Positions 44,509 through 54,843 of a DNA stretch of 64,000 nucleotides are shown in pieces (position 1 is the first letter of the stretch; each line of letters opens with the position of its first letter). The notes under the pieces are model-generated. The model was not told the origin of the DNA. It was given only the letters and a program-made list of their open reading frames with translations, and did not search any database. The DNA lies in contig NZ_JXLE01000001.1 in the NCBI RefSeq assembly GCF_001886265.1, positions 1 to 64,000 of the forward strand, in the 5' to 3' direction. The stretch comes from Enterococcus thailandicus. GTDB taxonomy: Bacteria; Bacillota; Bacilli; Lactobacillales; Enterococcaceae. The translations under genes and the position numbers were made by a program.

Positions 44509-46692
44509 CTACTTCATGTGTTTTACACGAGAAGAAATTTCTTTATGACGTCCATGAACCATTGGGCGAGCTTGTGGATTACCTAAATAACCACAAGTAC
44601 GTTTAACAACGTCACAAGTTTTTGGATCGTGGTTGCCACATTCAGGACATTCAAAACCACGTTCTGTTGGAGTGAAATCACCTTCAAAACCACATTCATA
44701 GCAGTGGTCGATTGGTGTATTTGTTCCAAGGTAACCAACTTTGTCGTAAGCATAGTCCCAAACAGCTTCCAATGCTTTTGGATTCTGTTGCAACATTGGA
44801 TACTCACAATAGTGGATGAAACCACCAGAACAATATTGTGGGTAATCTTTTTCAAAATCAAGTTTTTCAAAAGGTGTTGGATTTTTACGAACATCGTAAT
44901 GGAAACTGTTTGTATAGTATTCTTTGTCTGTAATGTTATCAATGATGCCAAACTTTTCAGTATCTAAACGACAGAAACGATCAGTTAAACTTTCACTTGG
45001 TGTTGAATATACACTAAAGTGATAGCCATATTCATCACCCCAATTATCTGCATTGGCTTTTAATTTTTTAAGAATAGCTAAAGTAAATTCTTTTGCTTCC
45101 GGATCTGATTCCCACTCACCACCATAAAAAGCAGAGGCGACTTCGTATAAACCAATATAACCAAGAGAGACAGTTGCCCGACGGTTTTTGAATAATTCAT
45201 CAACGGCATCTGTACGTGACAGACGTTTGCCAAAAGCACCATACATATATAGAATAGGCGCATTCGCAGGAATAGCTTCTTTACAACGTTCTACACGATA
45301 AACAAGTGCGTCTTTCATGATTTCAAGACGGTCAGATAATAATTGCCAAAACTTTTCTTGATTTCCTTTTGCTTCAATTGCAATTCGAGGCAAGTTTAGT
45401 GTGACAACACCTAGATTCATGCGTCCTACATTGATTTCTGTTCCATTTTCGTCTTTCCAGCCTTGTAAAAATGAGCGACAACCCATTGGGACTTTGAAGC
45501 TACCAGTTAGTTCAACGATTTTATCGTAATTTAAAATATCTGGATACATCCGTTTAGTTGCACATTCCAAAGCTAATTCTTTGATATCATAGTTTGGATC
45601 AGTTGGAGCAAGATTCACGCCAGCTTTGAGGGTAAAAATAAGTTTTGGAAAAATAGCTGTCCGCTTTTCGCTTCCAAGTCCGTTGATTCGAATTTGTAGA
45701 ATGGCTTTTTGAATTTCACGTTCAAACCAATTTTCACCAAGACCAAAGCCAAGAGAAGTAAAAGGTGTTTGTCCGTTAGAGGTAAACAGCGTATTGATTT
45801 CATATTCTAAACTTTGCATCGCATCAAAAATATCTTTTTTCGTTTTTGATTTGGCATAAGCTTCTTGTCGCTCAGTTGTTTCGACCCATTCTTTTGCATC
45901 TTTTAAATGTTTTTGGTAATTTAATTCAGCAAATGGGGCAAGTAATTCATCTGTACGGTCTGCCGAGCAGCCACCATATTGGCTAGAAGCTACGTTGGCG
46001 ATGATTTGTGAGATTTGGGCAGTTGCTGTTTGAATTGATTTTGGTGATTCAACTTCAGCATTTCCAATTTTAAACCCATTATTTAACATGCCTTTAAAGT
46101 CGATCAAACAGCAATTAGTCATTGGTGTATATGGATGATAGTCCAAATCGTGATAATGGATATCGCCTTTTTGATGTGCATTGGCAATATGAGGAGGTAA
46201 CATCTTCAAGCCAATTGACTTACCAACGATTCCGGCAGTCAAATCACGTTGCGTGTTAAAAACATTGCTGTCTTTGTTCGCATTTTCATTGACGACTGTT
46301 TGATCCTTGTTAATCAATTTTTCGATGGAAAAGTTAATATCAGTTGCTTTGCTACGTTCAAAATCACGGCGTGTCCGATAATTGATATATTCTTCAGCAA
46401 GTTCATATTCATTTTTTTCAAGTAGAATGTGTTCAACGATATTTTGAACTTCATAGATTTTAACATTTTCAACAAAACGACTATTGATTTCAGTAACGAC
46501 TAAATCAACGATTGTCTGAATACGTTCATAGGCAAGTGGAGATAAAGAGCCATGAACTTTCTTTTCAGCTTTCACTAGTGCTTCATTAATTTTTTGTTCA
46601 TCAAAGTCGACGTGACGACCATCACGTTTGATGATTTTGATTGTTGATGCTTTTACTTCATTGGCTGGAATTTCTTTATAGTTTACCTTCAT
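44509..46692 (-). CDS. nrdD: anaerobic ribonucleoside-triphosphate reductase
   Basis: The ATG at 46692 (MKVNYKEIP) follows GGAG by about 9 nt; the longer frame from 46752 lacks an RBS and would overlap an NrdR-like box. The 727-aa product has an N-terminal ATP-cone (IIKRDGRHVDFDEQKI), the catalytic core, a four-Cys zinc site (CYECGFEGDF...CPECG) and the glycyl-radical site RTCGYLGN at the C-terminus. It makes dNTPs without oxygen. Confidence 0.96.
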   Translation of the reverse strand: MKVNYKEIPANEVKASTIKIIKRDGRHVDFDEQKINEALVKAEKKVHGSLSPLAYERIQTIVDLVVTEINSRFVENVKIYEVQNIVEHILLEKNEYELAEEYINYRTRRDFERSKATDINFSIEKLINKDQTVVNENANKDSNVFNTQRDLTAGIVGKSIGLKMLPPHIANAHQKGDIHYHDLDYHPYTPMTNCCLIDFKGMLNNGFKIGNAEVESPKSIQTATAQISQIIANVASSQYGGCSADRTDELLAPFAELNYQKHLKDAKEWVETTERQEAYAKSKTKKDIFDAMQSLEYEINTLFTSNGQTPFTSLGFGLGENWFEREIQKAILQIRINGLGSEKRTAIFPKLIFTLKAGVNLAPTDPNYDIKELALECATKRMYPDILNYDKIVELTGSFKVPMGCRSFLQGWKDENGTEINVGRMNLGVVTLNLPRIAIEAKGNQEKFWQLLSDRLEIMKDALVYRVERCKEAIPANAPILYMYGAFGKRLSRTDAVDELFKNRRATVSLGYIGLYEVASAFYGGEWESDPEAKEFTLAILKKLKANADNWGDEYGYHFSVYSTPSESLTDRFCRLDTEKFGIIDNITDKEYYTNSFHYDVRKNPTPFEKLDFEKDYPQYCSGGFIHYCEYPMLQQNPKALEAVWDYAYDKVGYLGTNTPIDHCYECGFEGDFTPTERGFECPECGNHDPKTCDVVKRTCGYLGNPQARPMVHGRHKEISSRVKHMK

Positions 46693-46749
46693 CTTCTCAA
46701 CTCCTACTAAATTGTTCTTGTCTATCATAAAACAAATCAGTGAAACGGG

Positions 46750-46765
46750 CAACTATATGTAGTGG
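46750..46765 (-). promoter_or_regulatory. NrdR-box-like site, proximal
   Basis: CAACTATATGTAGTGG matches the NrdR box consensus ACACTATATATAGTGT at 12 of 16 positions, 58 bp upstream of nrdD. Its centre is 42 bp (four helical turns) from the distal box, matching NrdR's use of paired, in-phase sites. Confidence 0.6.
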
Positions 46766-46791
46766 GTTTGTCGATGTATAAATAAGTGAAT

Positions 46792-46807
46792 ATACCATAT
46801 ATGGTGT
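46792..46807 (-). promoter_or_regulatory. NrdR-box-like site, distal
   Basis: ATACCATATATGGTGT matches ACACTATATATAGTGT at 13 of 16 positions and lies within a larger palindrome (ATATACCATATATGGTGTAT). Together with the proximal site it would make nrdD part of the NrdR regulon. Confidence 0.65.
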
Positions 46808-46996
46808 ATATTTCCTTGTGAAAAAAAGTGAAAACGTGAAAGTACAGGATTTATAAAATGAATAAAAAAAAATTAAAAAAATAAAAAAACATTTTTTTTG
46901 CTCCAAGTGACAAAAACTAAAGAGAAAAAAACAAAAGACTATGCTACGATGCAAGTATAATAAAAGTAGTGAGGAATATTTTAGGAGGGCAAACAC

Positions 46997-47764
46997 ATGG
47001 AACGAATGATTGAGGTGAAACATCTCAGTAAAATTTATGGAAATAAATTAGCACCCGTCAAGGTACTAGACAATCTTTCTTTCACTGTGGACGAAGGAGA
47101 ATTCGTAGGAATCATGGGTCCAAGTGGTGCAGGGAAAACAACTTTGATGAATATTTTATCGACGATCAGTTTGCCAACTATGGGAAGTGTCACGATTGAA
47201 GGAAAAGAAATCACTAAAATGAAGAGTAGTCAGCTTAGTGATTTTAGACGAAAGCAATTAGGCTTTATTTTTCAGGAATTTAATTTAGTAGATACCTTGA
47301 ATGCAAAAGATAATATTTTGTTGCCTTTAGCAGTGGAACGAATACCGAAAGAAGAAATGGAGCGTCGTGTCTTACATGTGGCACAGCTACTCGATATTGA
47401 AGAAATCATGAAACGCTACCCAGATGAATTATCGGTTGGACAACGCCAGCGAATTGCGGCGGCGCGTGCCTTGGTTGTTCATCCAAAAGTTATTTTTGCA
47501 GATGAACCAACAGGATCTCTTGATTCAAAATCAGCAACAGAATTATTAAATTATTTAACGTTGATGAATCAAAAAGAAAAAGCAACTGTTTTGATGGTGA
47601 CCCATGATCCTTACACCGCAAGTTATTGTAATCGCATTTTATTTATCAAAGACGGTGTGATTTTTTCTGAAGTTGTTCGTCGTGGCTCGCGAAGTGAATT
47701 TTTTGAAAAAGTGATCGATATGCAAGCGACAATCGGGGGAGGTGGCAAAATCAATGCTTTATAA
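46997..47764 (+). CDS. ABC transporter ATP-binding protein, BceA-like
   Basis: The 255-aa ATPase has Walker [10 protein letters not shown] (about 41-49), signature [10 protein letters not shown] (about 143) and Walker [13 protein letters not shown]. The subtype (MacB/BceA) serves FtsX-like permeases. AGGAGG stands 8 nt upstream. It overlaps the permease gene by 11 nt. Bce-type transporters confer resistance to peptide antibiotics such as bacitracin; the substrate here is unknown. Confidence 0.92.
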   Translation: MERMIEVKHLSKIYGNKLAPVKVLDNLSFTVDEGEFVGIMGPSGAGKTTLMNILSTISLPTMGSVTIEGKEITKMKSSQLSDFRRKQLGFIFQEFNLVDTLNAKDNILLPLAVERIPKEEMERRVLHVAQLLDIEEIMKRYPDELSVGQRQRIAAARALVVHPKVIFADEPTGSLDSKSATELLNYLTLMNQKEKATVLMVTHDPYTASYCNRILFIKDGVIFSEVVRRGSRSEFFEKVIDMQATIGGGGKINAL

Positions 47765-49838
47765 GTTGGCTGCCAGAAGTTTACTTAGACAGTCGCGAGG
47801 GTACTTGATTTATTTTTTTAGTCTGACCTTTTCAGTTATGATTTATTATTCCTTCAATTCGATGACGTACGATCAATCGTTAGTTCGCCGTGCCAGTCAA
47901 GATGGTTCTATTGATGGTGCGCTCGGTTTTGGAACGTTCATGATTACCTTGGTATTACTGTTTTTTGTTTTTAGTGCGAATCGTTTTTTTCTAAACCGTC
48001 GTGAAAAAGAAATCGGTATCTATCAATTGTTTGGTGTAAGTAAGTTTCAGATTTCTTCTATCTATCTGATTGAAACGATGGTGATTGGCTTATTTTCTTG
48101 TATAACAGGAATTCTGTTAGGAATTATTTTTTCAAAACTCTTTCAAATGATTTTAGTCCGAATGATGCGAATGCAAATTACTAGTCCATTTTTTGTCTCT
48201 TGGTCGTCCATTGTCGATACGTTGGTTGCATTTTTTCTGATTATTTTGATTGTGTCGGTACACTCGACTTGGAAGATTTGGCGTTACCCGATGATTCAAA
48301 GCTTTGGTAATACAGAGCGAGTGGTTAGTAAAAAAATGCGTTTGCGAACCAGACATCGTTTGTTGGGTATTATCGGCTTATTTCTGCTGACAAGTGGTTA
48401 TTTTGGGGCAATTCATTTTCGAGAGTACTTGACTTTGTTAGTTGAAAATGGTGCTCAATTTGGGTTGATTTTTAGTTATCCCTTCTTGATTTTTATCCTA
48501 TGCGTGATTGGTACGTATCTGTTTTTCTGTTTTTCTTTACGCTTCTTGCTCAATAGTTTTAGTAAATGGAAAGTTAGTTACCGTGGAATTAATCTGTTGA
48601 TGATTGGCAATACTCAGATCCATCTGATGAAAGGCTGGCGAACAAGTTCCTTGATTACGTTGATCTTAGGTGTTTCTTTAGCTACGATTGGTGGGGTGAC
48701 TTCCTTATCTACCTTATTGACGCATACAACGGATATTGAAAACGCAACGGACTATCAATTAGATGCCCAAACAGCTGAGTTTATTGCACCGATTTTAGCT
48801 AAAGAAAAGCAAAAAATTACACAAGAAATGATATTGAACTATAAAGTAGTTGGAAGTGTACATGATTTTCGTCTTGGACAAGTAGAAGATGGGCAAGAGT
48901 TTCAACTGGTGAATTTAATTACAGAGAAAGAATATCAAGACTTCCGAAAAATGAATCCTCGATTGCCAAAAATTCGATTGAAGTCGGATAAGCACACGGT
49001 ATTGTTGGATGAAGTCCAGTCATTAGTGAGAAATATTTCGATTTATGGAAAGGGAATCTACCTGCCGAATCAAACAGCTTTGAAAATTCAATCCATCCAT
49101 CCTGATGTCTTAGGTGAGAGCGCGATGCGTTACAGTGGCCCAACATTGATTGTCAGTGAGAAAATTTATCACGCAACACCAGGAGCGGCGTATCAAGTTG
49201 TTCATTGGAATGTAACTGGTGGAAATAATGAGGCTATTAATGAGATTTTGGATCGAAAAGTTGAAATTAACTGGAATCATTCTGTTGCGTATCAATATGA
49301 AATCAATCAGCAGCAATTGACTGGGAAAATCGTTGCAAAAGTTACAGAAGACGATGAGGCATTTGAAGATAGTTCAACGGAAGATTTTGCTGATACGAGT
49401 AAAGAAACAGGGCAGTCCGCACGCTTGAATTTTACAGCAAGGTACCCACAGATGCGTTCGGTTTATCGCCAAACGGGGAGTTACACGTTTGTTTCGTTAT
49501 TCGTTGGGATGATTGTTGTCATTACGACGGGTAGTATCTTAATGGTACGGCAGTTAGCAGAAGCAGAAGAAGAAAAAGGAAATTATCATTTACTTACGAA
49601 ACTAGGTATCCCACAAAGAAGAGTAAGTTTGATGATTTATGGGCAAAATGCGATTACCTTTTTCCCGTCAATGATTTTAGGTATTTTGCATGCCGTTTTT
49701 GCAATTAATGTCTTTGCTCAATACATTAAGACTGCTGATTACTGGCTTGCATACTTAGTCTGTGGACTACTTGTGGTTGTCTATGTGCTGCTTTATGTGA
49801 TTACTTGTCGTTGGTACTATCGAATTATCAAAGAATAA
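47754..49838 (+). CDS. FtsX-like ABC permease, BceB-like
   Basis: ATG 47754 ([12 protein letters not shown]) is preferred, since GGGGGAGG lies 13 nt upstream while an in-frame GTG at 47742 is only 1 nt from it. The 694-aa product has about ten transmembrane segments, an FtsX domain near residues 60-190, and a large extracellular domain between helices 7 and 8 (about 320-560), the BceB layout. No bceRS-type two-component genes flank it. The adjacent dlt operon suits a cell-envelope defence role. Confidence 0.88.
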   Translation: MLYKLAARSLLRQSRGYLIYFFSLTFSVMIYYSFNSMTYDQSLVRRASQDGSIDGALGFGTFMITLVLLFFVFSANRFFLNRREKEIGIYQLFGVSKFQISSIYLIETMVIGLFSCITGILLGIIFSKLFQMILVRMMRMQITSPFFVSWSSIVDTLVAFFLIILIVSVHSTWKIWRYPMIQSFGNTERVVSKKMRLRTRHRLLGIIGLFLLTSGYFGAIHFREYLTLLVENGAQFGLIFSYPFLIFILCVIGTYLFFCFSLRFLLNSFSKWKVSYRGINLLMIGNTQIHLMKGWRTSSLITLILGVSLATIGGVTSLSTLLTHTTDIENATDYQLDAQTAEFIAPILAKEKQKITQEMILNYKVVGSVHDFRLGQVEDGQEFQLVNLITEKEYQDFRKMNPRLPKIRLKSDKHTVLLDEVQSLVRNISIYGKGIYLPNQTALKIQSIHPDVLGESAMRYSGPTLIVSEKIYHATPGAAYQVVHWNVTGGNNEAINEILDRKVEINWNHSVAYQYEINQQQLTGKIVAKVTEDDEAFEDSSTEDFADTSKETGQSARLNFTARYPQMRSVYRQTGSYTFVSLFVGMIVVITTGSILMVRQLAEAEEEKGNYHLLTKLGIPQRRVSLMIYGQNAITFFPSMILGILHAVFAINVFAQYIKTADYWLAYLVCGLLVVVYVLLYVITCRWYYRIIKE

Positions 49839-49855
49839 ATAAAATGAAACCCACA

Positions 49856-49897
49856 ACACTTTTATCGATGGACAGTCGATAGGAGTGTTTTTTTTTT
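49856..49897 (+). terminator. Rho-independent terminator
   Basis: ACACTTTTATCGA pairs with TCGATAGGAGTGT, followed by eleven or more T. Confidence 0.9.
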
Positions 49898-50156
49898 GTG
49901 CATTGAATAGGAGAAAGTGAAGGAGTAATGCTTGCAGGGAGAATGACTAAAAATAGGTTGGAAAAAAGTTTAAATTTTTTTGAAAGAATTAGAAAAATTT
50001 CTGTTAATTTTTATTTTTATTTTTTGACATAATCCTTATTTCTCAACCTTGTGACAAAAGTGTTAGCCTGAAATCGCTTATCGTAAGCTAGATAGATGTC
50101 CCCTTAGACGAAAAATCGTTAAAATTTCTGTAGAAGTTTGATATGGAGGTGTTTTG
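49898..50156. other. dlt upstream region
   Basis: No gene is visible. A TTGACA at 50024-50029 has no good -10 partner at 17 nt. GGAGG at 50145-50149 serves dltX. I see no clear operator. Confidence 0.4.
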
Positions 50157-50306
50157 ATGAAGAAATGGTGGGCACAACCTCAAGTTAATTATTGGGGAAA
50201 ATTTTTCATTCGCACCCTTTTTTATAGTTTGATATTCCTTGCGCTGATTTATTTGTATCACTATAAAAATATCCAGGGAGGATCCTTTATCTACAATGAG
50301 TTTTAG
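50157..50306 (+). CDS. dltX: teichoic acid D-Ala incorporation-associated protein DltX
   Basis: The 49-aa ORF has one transmembrane helix (about residues 17-35) and ends with the conserved FIYNEF motif of DltX, which interacts with DltB/DltD and is essential for D-alanylation in several Firmicutes. GGAGG lies 7 nt before the ATG. It precedes dltA by 10 nt. Confidence 0.93.
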   Translation: MKKWWAQPQVNYWGKFFIRTLFYSLIFLALIYLYHYKNIQGGSFIYNEF

Positions 50307-50316
50307 GAGGGACATC

Positions 50317-51831
50317 ATGAAATTTAGCACAATCATTGAAGCAATCGATCGCTGGGGCGTAACTGAGCCAGAACGCGTGGCTTACCGCACGGCGAATGAA
50401 GAGTACACATATGGAAAATTGAAAGCAGCATCTGATGCTTTTGCCTATTATTTAGAATCAAATGTAGACGATAAAAAGCCAATCGTCGTATTTGGTAATT
50501 TAGAATTTGAAATGCTGGTTGCTTTTTTAGGAGCTGCCAAAGCGGGACACGCCTATTTGCCAATTGAAGAACAGACACCGCAAGAACGAATCGAAGCCAT
50601 TTTAACGGTGGCGCAGCCAACCTTGATTGTGGGAGTGGGCGAATGGCCAGAAGCATTGAATCAACAAACAGTTTTAACAAAAAAAGAATTCGTTTCTATT
50701 TTTGAAGAGAAAGTTTCATTTCAGCCTAGTCATCCAGTAAACATGACGGAAAACTTTTATATTATTTTTACTTCGGGAACAACAGGACAACCAAAGGGCG
50801 TTCAAATTAGTCACGACAACTTAAAAAGTTTTGTGGAATGGACATTAACAGATTTTACTATCCATCCCGGCATGCGTTTTTTAGCACAGGCACCTTTTTC
50901 ATTTGACTTATCGGTCTTCTCTATTTATCCAGCATTGGTTTCTGGTGGAATACTTGTTCCATTGGCAAAAGCAGTTATTCAAGATTTCAAGCAATTATTT
51001 CAGACTTTGCCACAGTTAAAATTGGAAACATGGGTTTCGACACCGTCCTTTATGGATATTTGTTTGATGGAACCAAACTTTAATGAACAGCATGTTCCTG
51101 AACTCGAACAATTTATTTTTTGTGGAGAAGAACTGACGAAAAAAACAGCACAAGAATTATTGAAACGATTTCCCAATGCGGCAATTTACAATACTTATGG
51201 TCCAACTGAAGCTACAGTTGCAATTTCTAGTGTTCAAGTTACGCAAGCTGTGTTAGATGCGTATGAACGAATTCCAATTGGTAAAGTGAAATCAGATACA
51301 AAAGTAACAATCTTTGCGGAAAATCAGCCTTGTGTAGCCGGTGAAACAGGCGAAATCATTATTTCAGGACCAAGTGTTTCAAAAGGTTATTTGAATAACC
51401 CAGAAAAAACGGAAGCAGCATTCTTTGATTATGAAAATCAGGCAAGCTACCGAACAGGTGATGCCGGAAGCTTGACTACAGATGGCATGCTTTTGTATGA
51501 AGGTCGTTTGGATTTTCAAGTCAAGTTACATGGTTATCGAATTGAGCTTGGCGACATCGAACATTATTTAGGGATGAATCCAAATGTTAAACAAGCAGTA
51601 GTGGTACCTAAATATCAAGGAGTGAAAGTTCAGCAATTGGTTGCGTTTATTGTCTTAGAACAAAAGGTCGAACCATCGTTTCAGTTAACGAAAGCAATTA
51701 AACAAGAGCTAGGACAATCAGTGATGGAGTACATGATTCCACAAAGAATCAACTATCTTGATCAATTACCACAAACACCAAACGATAAAATTGATCGTAA
51801 GAAATTACTGGCTGAGGTGAATCCAACATGA
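50317..51831 (+). CDS. dltA: D-alanine-poly(phosphoribitol) ligase subunit 1
   Basis: ATG 50317 (MKFSTIIEAID) follows AGGAGGG by 5 nt; an upstream in-frame ATG at 50296 lies inside dltX. The 504-aa adenylating enzyme has TSGTTGQPKG (about 153), YGPTEAT (about 296) and the C-terminal Lys in NDKIDRKKL. It activates D-Ala and loads it on DltC. Confidence 0.97.
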   Translation: MKFSTIIEAIDRWGVTEPERVAYRTANEEYTYGKLKAASDAFAYYLESNVDDKKPIVVFGNLEFEMLVAFLGAAKAGHAYLPIEEQTPQERIEAILTVAQPTLIVGVGEWPEALNQQTVLTKKEFVSIFEEKVSFQPSHPVNMTENFYIIFTSGTTGQPKGVQISHDNLKSFVEWTLTDFTIHPGMRFLAQAPFSFDLSVFSIYPALVSGGILVPLAKAVIQDFKQLFQTLPQLKLETWVSTPSFMDICLMEPNFNEQHVPELEQFIFCGEELTKKTAQELLKRFPNAAIYNTYGPTEATVAISSVQVTQAVLDAYERIPIGKVKSDTKVTIFAENQPCVAGETGEIIISGPSVSKGYLNNPEKTEAAFFDYENQASYRTGDAGSLTTDGMLLYEGRLDFQVKLHGYRIELGDIEHYLGMNPNVKQAVVVPKYQGVKVQQLVAFIVLEQKVEPSFQLTKAIKQELGQSVMEYMIPQRINYLDQLPQTPNDKIDRKKLLAEVNPT

Positions 51832-53033
51832 CGATTCCTCATATGATTCCTTATGCGCAACCCTTGTACTTTCTGCTATTGTTGGTTGCGTTAGCACCTA
51901 TCGTTTTTTCCTTACTCGTACGGAACAAGCGATTACCGATTTATCAGGCAATCGTCACTGTCTTTTTCTTATTCATTAGTTTTGGTGGGGCAGACTGGAA
52001 ACAAGGAGTTGCTTTAATTGGCTATGTTATCTGGCAGGTAATCTTAGTTTGGCTTTATTTCAGTTATCGCCAGAGAAAGAACGAAACAGTTTGGTTTTAC
52101 TTGGCAGTATTTTTGGCGATTGCACCTTTGACAATCACCAAGATTATGCCATTACTAACAGATAAGCCAATTTCATTCATCGGATTTCTAGGTATCTCAT
52201 ATCTGACCTTTAAATCCGTTCAGATGATTATGGAGATTCGCGATGGCATGATCAAAGCATATCATCCATTGCGATATATCCAATTTTTACTCTTTTTCCC
52301 AACCATTTCATCGGGGCCAATCGACCGCTATCGTCGTTTTGAAAAGGATGAGTTGCAGCCTCCAAGTGCTGAGAAATATGTTGAGTTATTGGGAAAAGGT
52401 GTCCAAAATATTTTTGTTGGTTTTCTTTACAAATTTATTATTGGGTATTATCTAGGGCAAGTTCTAGAACCAGCTTTGAAACATATGGTGGTTCATAATG
52501 GTGGCATTTCGTGGGCATTACTTGGTTATATGTATGTCTATAGTTTGTATCTATTCTTTGACTTTGCTGGCTATAGTTTGTTTGCGATTGGCACGAGCTA
52601 TCTCATGGGTTATGAGACACCAATCAATTTTAACAAACCGTTTTTATCTTGGAACATCAAAGAATTCTGGAATCGTTGGCACATGACGTTATCTTTTTGG
52701 TTTAGAGATTATATTTATATGCGCCTGATGTTTTTCTTGATGAAGAATAAAGTTTTTAAAAGCAAAATCGTTGCCTCTAATGTTGGCTACTTTGTGTTAT
52801 TTCTAATCATGGGTGTCTGGCATGGGTTAACTTGGTTTTACATTGTTTACGGGATTTACCACGCAACTTTGATTTGTCTGACCGATGCGTGGATTCGTTT
52901 CAAACGCAAGTACAAAGGTCAGTTACCTGCAAATAAGTTGACACACGCATTTGCAGTTTTCTTAACATTTCAGGCAATCTGTTTTGGTTTGTTGATCTTT
53001 TCAGGAATTTTAAATACCTTACTTTTTGCTTGA
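51828..53033 (+). CDS. dltB: D-alanyl transfer protein DltB (MBOAT)
   Basis: The 401-aa membrane protein overlaps dltA by ATGA. It has about eleven hydrophobic segments and the MBOAT active-site His in MGVWHGLTWFY (about 328). It passes D-Ala from DltC across the membrane. Confidence 0.96.
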   Translation: MTIPHMIPYAQPLYFLLLLVALAPIVFSLLVRNKRLPIYQAIVTVFFLFISFGGADWKQGVALIGYVIWQVILVWLYFSYRQRKNETVWFYLAVFLAIAPLTITKIMPLLTDKPISFIGFLGISYLTFKSVQMIMEIRDGMIKAYHPLRYIQFLLFFPTISSGPIDRYRRFEKDELQPPSAEKYVELLGKGVQNIFVGFLYKFIIGYYLGQVLEPALKHMVVHNGGISWALLGYMYVYSLYLFFDFAGYSLFAIGTSYLMGYETPINFNKPFLSWNIKEFWNRWHMTLSFWFRDYIYMRLMFFLMKNKVFKSKIVASNVGYFVLFLIMGVWHGLTWFYIVYGIYHATLICLTDAWIRFKRKYKGQLPANKLTHAFAVFLTFQAICFGLLIFSGILNTLLFA

Positions 53034-53083
53034 TCTTTGATTCAACAAAAGAAAATTACATTTATTAAAAGGAGAGAATACAC

Positions 53084-53317
53084 ATGGGAGAACAAATTTT
53101 AACAATTTTAACAGAAATTACTGGAACGGATGAGGTTCGAAACAATCGCGATATGAACTTATTTGATGAAGGACTACTTGATTCACTTGCAACTGTTCAA
53201 CTATTAGTAGAATTAGATGGCGAGTTAGGAATTCAAGTACCTGTTTCTGAATTTGAACGTGAAGAGTGGGCGACTCCAAATAAAATTATTGCACAAGCGG
53301 AAAATTTAAAGGATTAA
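53084..53317 (+). CDS. dltC: D-alanyl carrier protein
   Basis: The 77-aa acyl-carrier-type protein carries the phosphopantetheine Ser in [12 protein letters not shown] (residue about 36). AAAGGAG lies 10 nt upstream. It shares its last base with the dltD start. Confidence 0.96.
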   Translation: MGEQILTILTEITGTDEVRNNRDMNLFDEGLLDSLATVQLLVELDGELGIQVPVSEFEREEWATPNKIIAQAENLKD

Positions 53318-54579
53318 TGATGAAAAAGAAGCTTTTTGCCATATTTGGACCAGTTGTTTTGGCAATCGGATTATTAGTTTTCTTATTTATTTCGCCCTAT
53401 CGTGTGAATGTAAATGATCCAAAAGTTATTCATGAAGCAGCTAGTTCAATGTCTGGTAATTTGTTGAAGGGGGACGCTATCAAAAACGAAGCGTTAGCCG
53501 AAGAAAAATATGTGCCCTTCTTTGGTTCAAGCGAACTAAGTCGAATCAACCCTTTCCACCCTAGTGTTTTAGCAAAAAAATATCAGCGTGACTACGAACC
53601 TTTTTTATTAGGGGCACCAGGTACCCAATCGTTTAGTCAATTTATGTTGATGCAATCTGCTGGAAGTCATTTGAAAGATAAGAAAGCAGTCTTTATTATT
53701 TCCCCTCAGTGGTTTGTTAAGAAGGGGGTAAGTAAAGATTACTTTAATATGTATTATTCAGAGTTACAAACATATGATTGGCTCTTTGGATTGAAAAAAG
53801 TGACATCAGCTGACCGCTATGTAGCTCGCCGATTGCTTAGCTTTCCTAAAGTAACAGAAAACCAAACGCTGACTGAGTTGCTCCAACAAATCAAAGCTGG
53901 TCGGTTGCCAACTGAGAAAAGTCGTAAGAAACTCTATCCAGCGTGGCAGTTATTGAAAAGAGAAGATGAATTATTTAGTCAGATTGGACTAGTTGGGAAG
54001 CAAAAACGAATTGATCATGCAACTGGACAATTACCAGAAGTTTATCAATATACACAATTGAAAAAACTAGCAAATAAAATTGGTGAAAAATCGACGAATA
54101 ATAATCCATATGGACTAAAAAATGAATTTTATACGCATCGCGTACGTCCAGAAATTGAAAAATTAAAGCAGTCACAAACAAACTGGGACTATCGTTGCTC
54201 ACCAGAGTTTTCAGATTTTCAGTTAGTTTTGGAACAATTTGCTAAACAAAAAATGCAAGTGATGTTCATCATTCCACCAGTGAATGAAAAATGGAGTGAT
54301 TACACTGGATTGTCTCAAGAGATGTTGCAACAATTTGCGAAAAAAGTGAAATTCCAATTAACCAGTCAAGGCTTTGAACAAGTTGTTGATCTAACAAATC
54401 AAGCAAATACACCCTATTTTATGGAAGACACAATTCATTTAGGTTGGCAAGGTTGGTTAGCCGCCGATCAAAAAATTGCACCTTTTTTAGCAGAAAAGCA
54501 AGCACCTGTTCATTACAAGTTGGATAATGCTTTTTATAGTAAAGAGTGGCAACAAAAAGAGCCAGACAAGTTAAATTAA
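53317..54579 (+). CDS. dltD: D-alanyl-lipoteichoic acid biosynthesis protein DltD
   Basis: The 420-aa protein has an N-terminal membrane anchor (about 7-24) and an extracellular SGNH-like domain: the Ser in FFGSSELSRINPF and the Asp/His in DTIHLGWQGW. It completes transfer of D-Ala to lipoteichoic acid. ATG 53317 and 53320 are both possible. A repeat and terminator follow. Confidence 0.95.
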   Translation: MMKKKLFAIFGPVVLAIGLLVFLFISPYRVNVNDPKVIHEAASSMSGNLLKGDAIKNEALAEEKYVPFFGSSELSRINPFHPSVLAKKYQRDYEPFLLGAPGTQSFSQFMLMQSAGSHLKDKKAVFIISPQWFVKKGVSKDYFNMYYSELQTYDWLFGLKKVTSADRYVARRLLSFPKVTENQTLTELLQQIKAGRLPTEKSRKKLYPAWQLLKREDELFSQIGLVGKQKRIDHATGQLPEVYQYTQLKKLANKIGEKSTNNNPYGLKNEFYTHRVRPEIEKLKQSQTNWDYRCSPEFSDFQLVLEQFAKQKMQVMFIIPPVNEKWSDYTGLSQEMLQQFAKKVKFQLTSQGFEQVVDLTNQANTPYFMEDTIHLGWQGWLAADQKIAPFLAEKQAPVHYKLDNAFYSKEWQQKEPDKLN

Positions 54580-54594
54580 CGATTAAGTAGATCG

Positions 54595-54700
54595 AAAGTT
54601 GCGGCAACAAGCAAGCCATACGGGATTTCTCCTAAAAATAGCCACTCGTATTTGTAGAGGAAAAAGATTAATTGCCTAAGTGGCTGCTTGGGGAATACCA
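54595..54700. repeat. diverged single copy of the intergenic hairpin repeat
   Basis: It begins AAAGTTGCGGCAACAAGC and ends TGGCTGCTTGGGGAATACC, matching the ends of the 115-nt units at 20741 and 37610. The interior (CTAAAAATAGC..CTCGTATTT) also aligns with the 20741 unit. It sits directly after dltD. Confidence 0.75.
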
Positions 54701-54712
54701 TTTATTCTGAAA

Positions 54713-54757
54713 AAAAGAGGTATGACACGAATTTTGTCATACCTCTTTTTCTTTTTT
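54713..54757 (+). terminator. Rho-independent terminator of the dlt operon
   Basis: AAAGAGGTATGACA pairs with TGTCATACCTCTTT and T-rich sequence follows. Confidence 0.9.
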
Positions 54758-54843
54758 TCATGATTTTCTTGAAAACCTTTTTCTCCATTCTTGCAGAGAA
54801 ATGGTATAATTTAGTTTACTAAATAAGAAAAGAGGGAACGAGT

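Noticed and set aside
44583-44967. Overlapping plus and minus ORFs of about 110-120 codons inside nrdD
   Set aside because: They arise from the nrdD zinc-site region in other frames. nrdD itself has firm motifs here.
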